Source: Brachionus manjavacas (taxonomy: Eukaryota; Rotifera; Eurotatoria; Ploima; Brachionidae). From it: a stretch of 64,000 bases of DNA. The translations under genes and the position numbers were made by a program. The notes beneath the pieces are model-generated. The model ran no database searches and was not told the origin of the DNA. It saw only the letters and a list, made by a program, of their open reading frames with translations. The DNA lies in contig JAHQIY010000009.1 of NCBI GenBank assembly GCA_019054805.1, positions 1,426,001 to 1,490,000 of the forward strand, read 5' to 3'. Below are positions 1-9,787 of the stretch, piece after piece (within the stretch, counting starts at the first letter, position 1; the number at the start of each line of letters is the position of its first letter).

Positions 1-334
1 AGTATAATCGAAGAGGGTTGAAATTTTACAAACTTATTAACTAGTTCTTGTTAATTTTTTTTGGTTTAGGTTTCGACTTGTGCATACTTGGACTTTTCTC
101 GGGCCAAAAACGTACTTGCTACCCTTTGAGCTCAGTGTCTCAAACCTAAAAATTTAAAGCAATTCATTCTACCAAAGAGCTATTTGTGAAATTAATTAAT
201 TTTTTATTTTATTTTTGAAAAAGAATAACAATTCAAGACGATCAAGTAAATTAGCTCAAATAATGCCTAATATCGAGGTATGGACAATATTTTATTAAAT
301 ACAATTATTCAATAATTCAGAGATAATTCAGATA

Positions 335-1145
335 GGGTCTTATTTTTCGTGCTATAATAATTTAATTGTTTGCTATAAAAAAATAATGCTATAAGAATAT
401 TATTTTTAGTTTATTATTTTCTGCTATAATTCTTTATTTTTCTAGTATAATAAAAATACAAATGATATAAAAATAAAAAAAATAAAAAAAAAACAAAGAA
501 AAAAAGGTCAACTATTTTCTTTTTGGTCTTTTATGAGTATTAGACCCGGTTGATTGATCTTTCGGTTTCGATCAAGATAATGAAAGCGACACATCATCGC
601 CAATACGTGTTTACAAATGCAGTTTTTTTTCCAAAACGGACACGTGCAAGTGCTATTCTTCCATTCTTGTGAATCGATTTTGACCGACCATATTTGTGAC
701 GCAGATTTGAGCCATTTTGTATAATTGACAACGTTTTCATTTGTAAATTCGCTCTTATAGTTTTTGAGGTCTTCTTTTTCGAGTTGTTTTTTTTTTTGAA
801 AACTTTGAGGCTATAAAATATGTTGAACCCAAATGATCAGTTTTCTTAGGAATATTGACATCACAGTGTTCACATTGCCAATGCCATGCTTTAGTCCATG
901 TACGAAGATTATATTGTCATTACATATAATTTTATTCAAAATTCACTAATTAGTTAATGCTCAATTAATATATTGTCATTACATATAATTTTATAGCATC
1001 GGTATTTTTATTTTATATCACAGGTATTATTTATTATATCAGATTGTGTCAATTATATATCAATTTTATTTTTTAGTTTATATCATTTCCGTTAATTTTT
1101 ATATCATTTTATTTTTTTTTATTATAGCACGAAAAAATATAAGTC
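335..1145 (-). mobile_element. MULE-type deletion derivative with SWIM zinc finger and 9-bp target duplication
   Basis: The sequence ATTCAGATA occurs immediately outside both ends (326-334 and 1146-1154). Just inside lie inverted termini sharing CTTAT, then TTTTTCGTGCTATAATAA. A 9-bp duplication is characteristic of Mutator-like elements. On the minus strand about 541-720 reads as a SWIM zinc finger: a stretch ending SQEWKN, then CTCPFWKKNCICKHVLAMM (the C-x-C ... C-x-H pattern), then about 25 further residues to a stop. SWIM fingers sit behind the catalytic domain in MULE transposases. No DDE core is present, so this is a non-autonomous internal-deletion derivative. The rest of the element is AT-rich and contains repeated 'gctataa'/'gatataa' words near the termini. 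Confidence 0.72.
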
Positions 1146-1314
1146 ATTCAGATATATTAAACTAAAGGACTATTCGATTATTCGATTATTTGACTAATAA
1201 AATCTCTCTTATTGTTTAATTACCCGAAGTTCCTGAACCGGGGCTGCGCCCCGGACCCCGTTTACTCCACAGTTTGTTTAAAGAAAATTGTATTTGTGGT
1301 TAATTATAAATTAA

Positions 1315-2707
1315 ACAATGTAAAACTGTCTAAATGTTTATAATGTGAATTCGGTGACTAAATTTGAAATTTTGTTATATCTCTTCTGTTTTTGAATTTT
1401 TTTTTTAACAAGCCTTATGCTCTTATAGATATTGAGGAGAGGAATTTGAATAAGCATAAATAAAAATATTTAACCTTTTTTGAGCCCCTTTTTTAGTTAA
1501 AGTTATTTTTCGGCCAATTCGGTGAATATCGGTCAAATTAGTAATTTGGTTTGTCCACTTTTTCCTCTTTCATCTTAGATGCTAGCTCTAACCTAATTAG
1601 ATCATTCAATTCCCCATATCTTTATTAGTAATTAAAAAATTTTTTAAGTATTTTTAGTCGTCCTTGGACGTGTCCAGCTAAATGTGTTATTTTTAGGGTG
1701 TAATTAGGTTATTAAGGTTTCACCTAAAAATCCAAAAATCTCACCTAATAAACCAAAAAATCATCCTGTTTAACATAATTAGACTGAAAGGACAAAAATG
1801 ATCACAATGACGTCATTTTTTATGAAAAATTTAAAATTTTATTTCTCCTTTTTTTACAAAAAAAATTTGATAAGTATATTTGATAAAAATATTCATTCTG
1901 TATTATCAAAAATCGTCAATATATTAGGAAAAATGTATTTGACGCATAAAAAAAAAATTAGGATAAAAAAAATATTTTAGCGCATAAACATAGAAAAATT
2001 AAGTAAAGTAATATAATAAAATAAGTAGACTATAAAAAAAAAACTATAGCATAAAAAAAACATAACTTAATCAATATCCAAAGCTGACTTGGATCTTTAT
2101 TTTAACTTGAGTTTCTTCAGTATTACTAAGTTCAACGTTAGCCTTAAGTTTAGTTGGACGACATCATTTTTTGTCGGTTTAACAGTTTCTGAATTTTGAA
2201 AAACCTCATAAACTTTATCAACTTGATCAGGATGATCTACTGCAGTAACTTGAGCCATTTCAGATAATGGAGCCACTTTAGATACTTGAGCTCTTATAGA
2301 AAAGTTTTGATGAAAGATCTTTTCTTTTTTTCTCTCGTGGAGGCCGAGTAACGAATTACCTTGGAAAAAGATTTTTTATGCTTTAATAAAAAAAATATGC
2401 GATAAAGATAAAAAATAAAATAATCTTAGCTTTTTATTCATTATGCGATGGTTTAATTTTTTATGCTATAACAATATTTTTTATGCGTCCAAACCCCTCG
2501 TCCAATGTATTATAAAAATGAATCAGAACAAACAAAAAGAAGTTAAAAAAAAAGTATTCGATGGAAGATCTTGATAACGCAAAAAAAGATGCTTTAGAAA
2601 AAATTGAACACTACTCAAGCTTCAAATTTATTCAACATTCCGAGACAGATCTTTTTAACTAATCTTTTTAACTAAAAAAAAATCAAACATAAAATTTATT
2701 TTGAATT
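1315..2707 (+). mobile_element. psq-HTH repeat family, copy 1 (interrupted)
   Basis: This segment is a diverged duplicate of 55608-56421. Both copies share the block from GACTGAAAGGACAAAAATG to TATTATCAAAAATCGTC (1781-1919), the block GATGGAAGATCTTGATAACG, and the end CATAAAATTTATTTTGAATT. Copy 1 is longer only because a 576-bp element has jumped into it (1927-2502). The part after that insertion encodes, in copy 2, a pipsqueak-type helix-turn-helix; here the same stretch (about 2519-2660) is frameshifted. It is therefore a dead copy. The short 60-codon reading frame at 1798-1980 belongs to this repeat and is not a gene. Confidence 0.7.
1927..2502 (-). mobile_element. MULE-type deletion derivative inserted in the psq-HTH repeat
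   Basis: Comparison with copy 2 of the host repeat shows this block is an insertion. It is flanked by CAATATATTA (1917-1926) and CAATGTATTA (2503-2512), a 9-10 bp duplication with one difference. Inverted termini share TTTGGACGCATAAAAAA-like ends (GACGCATAAAAAA at 1941 and its complement near 2475-2487). On the minus strand 2080-2360 reads in broken frames through RPPREKKKR, an AT-hook-like basic motif, followed by a hydrophilic tail (KVAPLSEMAQVTAVDHPDQ in another frame). This resembles the AT-hook C-terminus of MULE proteins. No catalytic domain is seen. Confidence 0.6.
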
Positions 2708-3715
2708 AGCAAACGGGGAATAAATTAATTCCATAAATTAATATTTTTTTCAAAAGTTAAGTTTTGATTTTCTCAAAAATAAAGTATGGAATCCATATGA
2801 CCAAGACAGCTTTGGAAAGCTCATTCTTTAATTTTTTCAAAAATTATAAAATCATTCTTTTTCACTTAAGCTATTAAAGAGAATTTTCAACCACACCTTT
2901 ATATACTTTTTTTGAAAGAAATTTTATCCTTGAAGTCGAATCTGATTAATATTAGCAGGGCGCTAAAGTCTTATACCAATGTTCAAAATTTAATAAAAAT
3001 CTCATATTCCTATCGAAAGCAATCGATAAAAAAATACTTTTTTAAGATTTTTTTGGAATTCTCAATAATGGGCTTTTTCCAGAAAATCATAAAATTATGA
3101 TTTAAAAATCGAAAGAGAGATGAAACTGTCTTAAATATGATGATTTGGTTTTAAAAAAAAAAAAATTAGGTCTGAGACACTGAACTCAAAGGATAGCAGG
3201 TACTTTTATGGACCGAGAAAAGTCCAAGTCGAAACCTTAACCAAAAAAAAAACTAGATAATCTGTTTGTAAAATTTCAGCCTTGGTTTCGCGTTGTCTTC
3301 GATTATACTTTCATATTTTTTATACCTTTGAAGTTTGTCCAAAACATTATGACTCACCCGTAATTTTTTTCTAAATTAAAATTCAAGATAAAAATTTTTT
3401 GACGACAATTGCAATGATTTCTAAGATGGAAGTTTCGGCTTTTATTTTTTAAATCATTTTAGATATAAAAAAAAATTAAAATGAAATTTTGGACTATTGT
3501 TTCCTAAAGTAATCTTTTATTTTTCTATTTTTTTTTCTATTTAAAATAAAATAAAAAAATCATTGTTTAATAAATACTGTATTTCTTTATTATTTTTATT
3601 AAATTTGTTGATGAAAATTATCTATAGGCGTTTTATTTACTTTCTCGGACTAATTAAAATAAATTTAAAAAAAAGTATTCTTTATTGCAAAAATAAAATA
3701 AAAAAAATTCACAAT

Positions 3716-4030
3716 CAAAACTTTGCTGTAAAAATCTGTGACAGAGTTTTAAGTGGCAAGTTTTTTTTCTCTGTTAAACATTTCAATAAACTTAAAATTA
3801 TAGAGAGTCCAAAAAATAAAATATCTATAACACGAGTCTATCTTGAATGTCAAAAAGAGGGCTGTGGAAACTAGTGAATTTTAAGATTTTTTTGCTTTTC
3901 TGGCTTTAGGATACTTTTAATAATTGCTAAGTTTGCAGTCTTTATATTATTTTAGATGTCGAAGGACCCGAATCGTCATAACCATACTAATGTATTTCCA
4001 AGTCGGGATGAAATAATCAAAAAGGTGATG
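3716..4030 (+). pseudogene. FLYWCH-like zinc-finger relic
   Basis: The plus strand reads a basic stretch ending in LECQKEGCGN (up to 3873), then, after stop codons and a possible intron ending TTATTTTAG at 3956, DPNRHNHTNVFPSRDE at about 3965-4015. The order C-x4-C ... H-x-H, preceded by a glycine-containing hydrophobic segment, resembles the FLYWCH zinc finger found at the N-terminus of MULE-type transposases. The join does not keep frame, so a working protein is not supported. It could also be chance in AT-rich DNA. From 4031 to 4522 nothing but AT-rich sequence and the 3' flank of NASP is seen. Confidence 0.35.
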
Positions 4031-4522
4031 CTGAGCATAATTTTTTAAAAAAGGATATTGTTTTTTTGATTGATTTTTTTTTGTTAATAAATTAAAAAAT
4101 GCACTTATTTTAAATTTTTATTTCAATCAAAACTTAATAATTCAAAATTCAGATCCATTTTGCTTGATGTTAGAAAACATAAAAAAAAACTAATTTTTGT
4201 AAAATTTCTTTATATTTTCATGATATTTTAGGACTTATTTACAATTATACTAGGATTATACTAGGAATATATATATAAACCGAATTTTAATTTTTAAAAT
4301 TTAATAGTTTTGATTTTAAACAAGTAGTTTGTTATCTTTTCTCAGAAATTTAAAATAAAGAACAACTTAATCGAAAATTTTCAAACAAAAAAAAATTAAT
4401 CTTATAAATGAAATTCTTTAGAAAAAGGCAAGTTGACTCACACGAAATTGATTACAAAAAATACTAAATAACCTAAACATAAAAGAGAGAACTACTGAAA
4501 ATAAACCTAATACAGAAATTCT

Positions 4523-6188
4523 CTAAGCAGTTGGGACCGGCTGTTCCTCAACTGGTACTTCGGCTGCAGCAGCAGGCTCATCCACAGCAATTTTCTCAAC
4601 CGGTGCTTCGGTTGTCTCTGCCATGGGAACATTTTCCTTATTGATTTCAGTCTCCATTTCTTTTTCACCTTGTTTGTTCTCTTCCTCGCTGGGTGTTTTT
4701 TCCTCATTGGCTTCACTCAGTCGTGTCTTTTTAATCCCGACCGAGTCCTCCGAAGAAGAAATCTTTCGCTTGCTCTTTACCATTCCTGTTATGTCCTTAA
4801 TCTCGCCATCAGTAGTTGCTTGGCCAAGCTTTTCTTCTACACTGTTCATAAAGCACTCTTTGGCCTCTTTAATCAAATTTTCGGTCTCTTTACTTTGCTC
4901 ATTGAGTTCTTCAAGCTTGGCGTTCATTTCAGGCAACAGGACTTCCAATTCCTTGATCTCTTCATTTACTGTGTTTTTTTCCAATTCGGCATCGGCTCCT
5001 TCGCCAATTTGGCTCAATTTACCATTTAGCTTTTCTATTCTTAATTGCACAATATTTATTGACTTTTTATAAGACTCATTGGCTTCATTCAACTGGTTAT
5101 TGAACTGTTGGGCCAAGCCGAGCTGGTAGTAGGTCTCGGCAAGCATGCGCTCATCACGTTGTTCTCCTGACAACTCCTCTTGCATGCGGATCGATTCACC
5201 AATATCAGTCAAAGCTTGCTCATACGATTCTTGCTCAATGCTGATCTCACCCAATTTTAATAAGCACTCAGCAATGCGCTTGTTTTTGAATGTTAAATCA
5301 TCATTAAAATTTTTGGAATAAACCAATTTGGCCAGCTCAAACATTTCCCATGCTCGCTGCAAATTACTGATGTCCTCTGCGTCTTCTTCCTTTTCATTCT
5401 TTTCATCTGTGTCTTCTTCGTCATCTTTTTCCTCCCCAATTTCCTCAGCCTCCTCTCCTTTATCACCAGAGCTCTCTTCGGCTTCTTCTTTCTTGTCAGT
5501 CGGCTTTTCTTCCTCTTTTTTGCCATTTTCACCTCCAGTTTTTACCTCCATTTTCTCTTCCATTTTTTCCTCCGTTTTTTCATCCATTTTTTCTTCCGTT
5601 TTTTCTTCCATCTTCTCCTCAGTTTTCTGCTCTGCTTTCTCCTCTGCCTTCTCCTCTGCCTTCGCCTCTGCTTTCGCCTCTGCTTTCTCTTCGGATTTTT
5701 CCTCTTTTTTTTCCTCATCTTCACCACATAAGGCATCCATTACTTTCTCGGCAATTTCCTCTTTTTCCTCGTCTAAAAAAATAAAATAAAATAAAAAAAT
5801 GGAAAATTTTATTAAATTTTTTGTCTTTACCATTGATGTCTTCTGGATTGCCGTATCTGCTGTCATCAATGGGACCAGTTTCCTCCAAGACTCCGGTGAG
5901 AGCGTTGCCCAAGACTGTGTTTTCTACGCGAGCGAGCTCAAGCAGTGATTTGCCATAGTAAAAGTAAACATCAGCGCATTGTGGGTCGAACTCACCAAAT
6001 TTGTCCGAGTAGACCTTGCATGCTTCGCCAATGTTGTTGACTGCTTCGTCATATTTGCTCAGAAAAAGGTGTTTTTTGCCCGACTGGAATGTTTTTTGGG
6101 CCTTTTCGAATTCCTCTTCACTTATTGACTGAATTTCTGTTTTCTCAGCTACATCGACATCGCCGACAACTTCAGTAGTAGACACCAT
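4523..6188 (-). CDS. NASP: NASP-like histone chaperone
   Basis: Nuclear TPR protein of the NASP/Hif1/Sim3 family, which binds histone H3 (and linker H1 in some forms) and maintains the soluble H3-H4 pool. Two exons, 5831-6188 and 4523-5772, joined across a 58-bp GT-AG intron; spliced length is 535 residues. The first exon carries the first TPR (FQSGKKHLFLSKYDEAVNNI, then YFYYGKSLLELARVE). A long Glu/Lys-rich insertion follows (about residues 135-270, made of degenerate AEEK/TEEKMEEK units), as in the TPR2 acidic insert of the family. Then come TPRs reading LLKLGEISIEQESYEQAL and YYQLGLAQQFNNQLNEA, a coiled-coil (about 330-410) and a tail with SKRKISSSED, a likely basic nuclear signal. The start is the first ATG of the exon. 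The head-to-head neighbour is the SFT2 gene. Confidence 0.93.
5540..5720 (-). repeat. Glu/Lys-coding degenerate tandem repeat inside NASP
   Basis: The NASP acidic insert is built of degenerate 12- and 24-bp units coding KAEE and KMEEKTEE. On the plus strand they read as repeated TTTTTCTTCCATTTT and CTCTGCCTTCTC words. This purity suggests recent slippage and length variation between individuals. Confidence 0.7.
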
Positions 6189-6772
6189 TTTTGCTTAGTT
6201 TTAGTGAGTATCTGAAAAATAAATTGTTGAGTATTACCTAAGCTAAAAGGGATTATAAATCGTGCTTGTTTTTTTTCTTTTTTTTTTATTTTTTAAATTT
6301 TAGCTTAAATAAATTTGTTCAAATTGGAGCGAGAATTTCAAAAAGAAAAAAATTTATACAAGAAAATTCATGATTAAGCATGTATTGATTTATGAGAGAT
6401 CGGATCCGGTGGAGGGGAGCTTCATTTTTAATAATTTGTGCCAAAAAACCTTTAATTTATGAATTTTATTTTTGAAATTGATTTAACATTAGAAGGGTGA
6501 TGGCGACTAGGACTGAAGAAATTTTTCAATTTTTTTCAGACTAAAATTTCAAGCTTTTCAAATATGAAATTTCAATAATTGCAAGTATCAAATTTGAAAG
6601 CAAGCATGTGATCTGAATAATTTTCTAGATAGTTTTGTAAGATTTATTATGATACACTTGTTCCTAAATCATATCATATTAAATTTATTTTAATTCAATT
6701 TTTGAAAGAAAATCTAATTTACGTTGATTATTTTTGTTTGAGTAAAAAAAAATTTAGGCCTTTAGATCTCTG
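6189..6772. promoter_or_regulatory. Divergent intergenic region between NASP and the SFT2 gene
   Basis: This 584-bp stretch separates the two start codons and must hold the upstream sequences of both genes. It is AT-rich with poly-T/poly-A runs and one GC-richer patch around 6395-6420 (CGGATCCGGTGGAGGGG). No TATA box or known operator can be assigned with confidence. Confidence 0.4.
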
Positions 6773-7585
6773 ATGGAGACATTTAAAAATGTGTTTGGAT
6801 CCGATTCTGCCGAACAGGGACAGGACGAAGAGACTGGAATAATGGATGAGGTTGCTTTAAATTCAATAAAAAATTCTATTTTTTGGGCAAGAAAAAATTA
6901 TTTTTAGCTTTGGAAAAATTCGACCTTAAGTTGGTCTACAAGAATAAAAGGTTTTGTGTTTCTTTTTGTTTTTGGCTATCTAATTTCATTTATAGTAATT
7001 TTAGAAAAATTTGAAAGAAATTTATCTCTTAAATTTTATTTTTCAAGTCTACATCTTTATTGCTTACAATTGGTTTAGTTCCGTTCGCTGTTTTGTATAC
7101 CATAGGAAATTTGTGTAGTATGCTAAGGTATTCTTGTTTGTTTGCACTTAAACAGTGATAGATGTTTGTTTTGTAAAGTACTCTTTTTCTAATGGGACCT
7201 GTGAGTCAATTGAAAAAAATGTTTGCCTCAACGAGAATTATAGCCACCATCATAGTTTTGGTACTAATCTAAAAATAAATGCTTATTTACTTAAACTCAT
7301 GCTTTCCTATTTATAGATTAGTATTGTTTGTACTCTTTTATGTGCATTTTTGGTAAGTATTTTAAAGGAAAAAAAAAGATTAAAAAAATTTTTTTAGCTT
7401 AAAAATCCACTTCTTTGCATTCTATGTGTTTTAATACAATTTTTTGCAATGTTATGGTATTCAATTTCGTATATTCCATTTGCTAGGTAGCTGAAAAAAA
7501 AATTTTTATTTAGAAAATTTATTAATTTTTATTTTTATAAAGAGATGCGGTAAAAAAGTTCTTCGGAGCTGTACTGGATATTTGA
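6773..7585 (+). CDS. SFT2D: SFT2-domain vesicle transport protein
   Basis: Small four-helix membrane protein of the SFT2/GOT1 group, involved in vesicle fusion with the Golgi. Seven short exons (6773-6850, 6908-6994, 7048-7127, 7179-7260, 7317-7352, 7398-7486, 7543-7585) with introns of 45-57 bp join in frame to 164 residues, the family's usual size. Family-defining motifs are clear: FAVLYTIGNLCSMLSTLFLM, GPVSQLKKMF, RIIATIIVL, FFAMLWYSISYIPFARDAVK. Four hydrophobic segments follow a hydrophilic N-terminus rich in D/E/Q. Exon junctions fall inside the conserved motifs, which fixes the splicing. No single exon is long enough to be noticed as an open frame, so the gene is easily missed. SFT2D1 versus SFT2D2 cannot be decided. 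Confidence 0.93.
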
Positions 7586-8506
7586 ATGGTTCCATCTTGT
7601 ATAAATCAAAAGTCAGATATGTTTCTTATTTATTCTAGAATACTTAACAAGATGATCAGCGTCTCATCGTTTTTACTAATTTTTTTTGATAGTTAAGTGT
7701 TAGCATTATTTCATGAATTTTCTACGTATTTTTAAAAAATATTCTTTTGTTTGTAAACAGGCTTGAATTCAGAAATAAAAATCAAAATTGAAATAACAAA
7801 TTTTATCTAAATAAAATATTTGATTATATTTAACTTTTTGTTTAATGACTATTTTTAGTATTTTTAGTACGCTGACATTAATAAAGGTGATATACGTTAC
7901 TCAAATCCTAAATATTTCCTTTATCGAGAAATCAAAAAATTACTAAAAATTTTCAAATTTTTAATTCGGTCAAGCTAAAATAAACTGTTTTTTATAAATG
8001 ATTATTACAGAGTTATTTTTATTTTAAATAAGAAAATAAATAAATATACAAAATATTTACAAAATCCAAAAATTTACGCATCTGATCCTCTTCTTAATTT
8101 TTGTACTTTATCTATAATTAATTTAAATGGGCCTTTTTGAAGTGTCGGTAAAGTTTGGAGCTTAAAGCAAAGCAAAAAATTTAAAAAAATTTTATTTTTT
8201 TTTACGTTTGAAAAATTTCGATTAAAAGTGTAAAGAACTTATTTAATATAAAGAAATTCTGATAAAAGCAGCAATGCTTCTACAAAGCTAACCAACTTGT
8301 GTTGTTCTACAAAGGTTTAGACTTGTCACAGAAAACTACTACTTATTTAAATAATTCTCAAAAATTGAAATAAAACTGATTCAATCTAATCATATATATT
8401 TTGATACAGTTTTTAACTTCACCACCGCTCCAAACTTCACCACCGTCTTTTAAACTAGAAATATTTTAACAAAAAATTGTGTTTAACAAAAAATTTACCT
8501 CTATCA
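7586..8506. other. AT-rich intergenic, no gene seen
   Basis: Downstream flank of the SFT2 gene. Only AT-rich sequence without usable open frames or recognisable repeats was found. Confidence 0.5.
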
Positions 8507-8952
8507 GGTACCGTAATTCATTGCTGATATCCGCTGTATCTAAATGCAATTTTTTGAATACTGCGCATGGCAATTATTTCCGATTTTCTGGGTTTCTGCC
8601 GACTAGGGTTTCGATGCAGCATTTAAACTCAAAAAATATTATTAAAAACGGACAAAAACTAAAAAGTAGTCAGATTAAAATTTATTCATGCTTTAAGTTT
8701 TTATGTGGCATTTTTTATTATTCAATGTGGGTATTAGAGCAGTATTTGACATATGTTTTGGACATATGTTTTTAATAATATTTTTTGATATTTTTTAAAT
8801 TTAAATGTAGCACCAAAATTTAAGTTTTTGAGTTTAAATGCTGCATCGAAACCCTAGTCGGCAGAAACCCAGAAAATTGATTTTAAATACATGTTTATAT
8901 TTCCAAAAAATTACCTTTTGATGCGCTCGTAAATCAGCAAGGTATTACGGTA
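8507..8952. mobile_element. Fold-back MITE with ~130-bp arms
   Basis: Outer ends GTACCGTAATTCATTGCTGAT (8508 on) and the complement of ATCAGCAAGGTATTACGGTAC (8932-8952) form inverted termini. Deeper in, 8583-8636 and 8825-8877 are a near-perfect 53-bp inverted repeat containing GGGTTTCTGCCGACTAGGG. The 190-bp loop is AT-rich. No target-site duplication is obvious. The 98-codon open frame at 8479-8775 runs through the left arm and loop and is not a gene. Family unknown. Confidence 0.82.
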
Positions 8953-9774
8953 CGAGTCAATTTTAAATAAAGAAAATAAAGAAATCTAAATCTAATTGTA
9001 AGAATTTCTATATTGAATATTTTTTTTTATCTAATAAAACTTTTTTATAAAATCGAAAATTTTGCCTTGTTTTCATAAATAAAAAAATTTTGATGCAGTT
9101 TTTAGCTCCCTTTTATTTGATATCAAAGTTGGCATTAATCCTGATTCTATTAATATTTGTTTAGTTTTAGTAATTAGATCATTCCGAAGGATAAAGTTTT
9201 TAGAACTAACTAATTAAAGTAGAAAGGTAGCTGGGTTCTAAGGCTAAAAACATAAAGTTGGTTATTGTTTCTGAAGTTAGATCTGAAATAAAGCTCTGAA
9301 ATCAAATGAGAAATCTTAAATATATTCTAATCCTTATTTAAATAATTTTGCTACTCTATATTTATTACCTGGCTAATATTATCAAATTTTTTTCTTGCTG
9401 ATTATCAAATTTCATTTTCTGCTGTTTTGTTGGTTCATCAAGATTTATTTTCAAATTGGCAAAGTAAAACAAAGAATCAAAAAAATTGAGTTTAATAACT
9501 TTTTTTCCCAGAATACTCCACTGAAAAGCAATTGTGAAGTCTTCAAGTTTTATAATTTAAATAAATAGGATTTCTATAAATGGAAAATTGATCAACTATT
9601 TTAATTTTGAAATTTTGAAAGAAAAGAACAACCGTCAATCTTTAGCCCAAAGTCTCTTTTATTTTATTTGCGTTATTTGTTGATTCCAATGCGCTATTGT
9701 GATTTGGTACCACAAGAGTTTCAGGTCTCTATTAATAGAAATTGTAACATTAATTATTAAATTGATTAGAAGAC
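8953..9774. other. AT-rich intergenic, no gene seen
   Basis: No coding frame or repeat boundary recognised. AGGTCTCT(A/G)TTAATAGAAA at 9723-9741 recurs at 12301-12319, beyond the LINE on the other side, and may mark an older duplicated target or repeat. Confidence 0.4.
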
Positions 9775-9787
9775 ATAGAGGTGTATT

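Larger units (their letters stand above)
1..3309. repeat. Long terminal inverted repeat enclosing nested transposons
   Basis: Positions 1-162 reappear in reverse complement at 3165-3309. Shared blocks include GTATAATCGAAGA, GAAATTTTACAAAC, GGTTTCGACTTG, GGACTTTTCTCGG and the end around TTTGAG(C/T)TCAGTGTCT. The left arm runs off the window edge, so the true outer end and any target-site duplication are not visible on that side. No transposase can be read in the enclosed 3 kb, which instead holds two MULE-type insertions (335-1145 and 1927-2502) and a psq-HTH repeat copy (1315-2707). The most economical reading is an old DNA transposon that served as landing pad for younger ones. Its family is not recognised. 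Confidence 0.7.

Noticed and set aside
1798-1980. 60-codon Lys/Phe-rich open frame
   Set aside because: Part of a dispersed repeat and running into a MULE insertion; composition-driven.
4623-5072. Two plus-strand open frames over NASP exon 2
   Set aside because: Antisense shadows of a clearly recognisable gene; composition follows the opposite strand.
5328-5789. 153-codon plus-strand open frame, almost all Ser/Phe
   Set aside because: Exact antisense of the NASP Glu/Lys insert (GAA/AAG codons read backwards as TTC/CTT); no independent support.
8479-8775. 98-codon open frame
   Set aside because: Runs through the left arm and loop of the fold-back MITE; no protein similarity.
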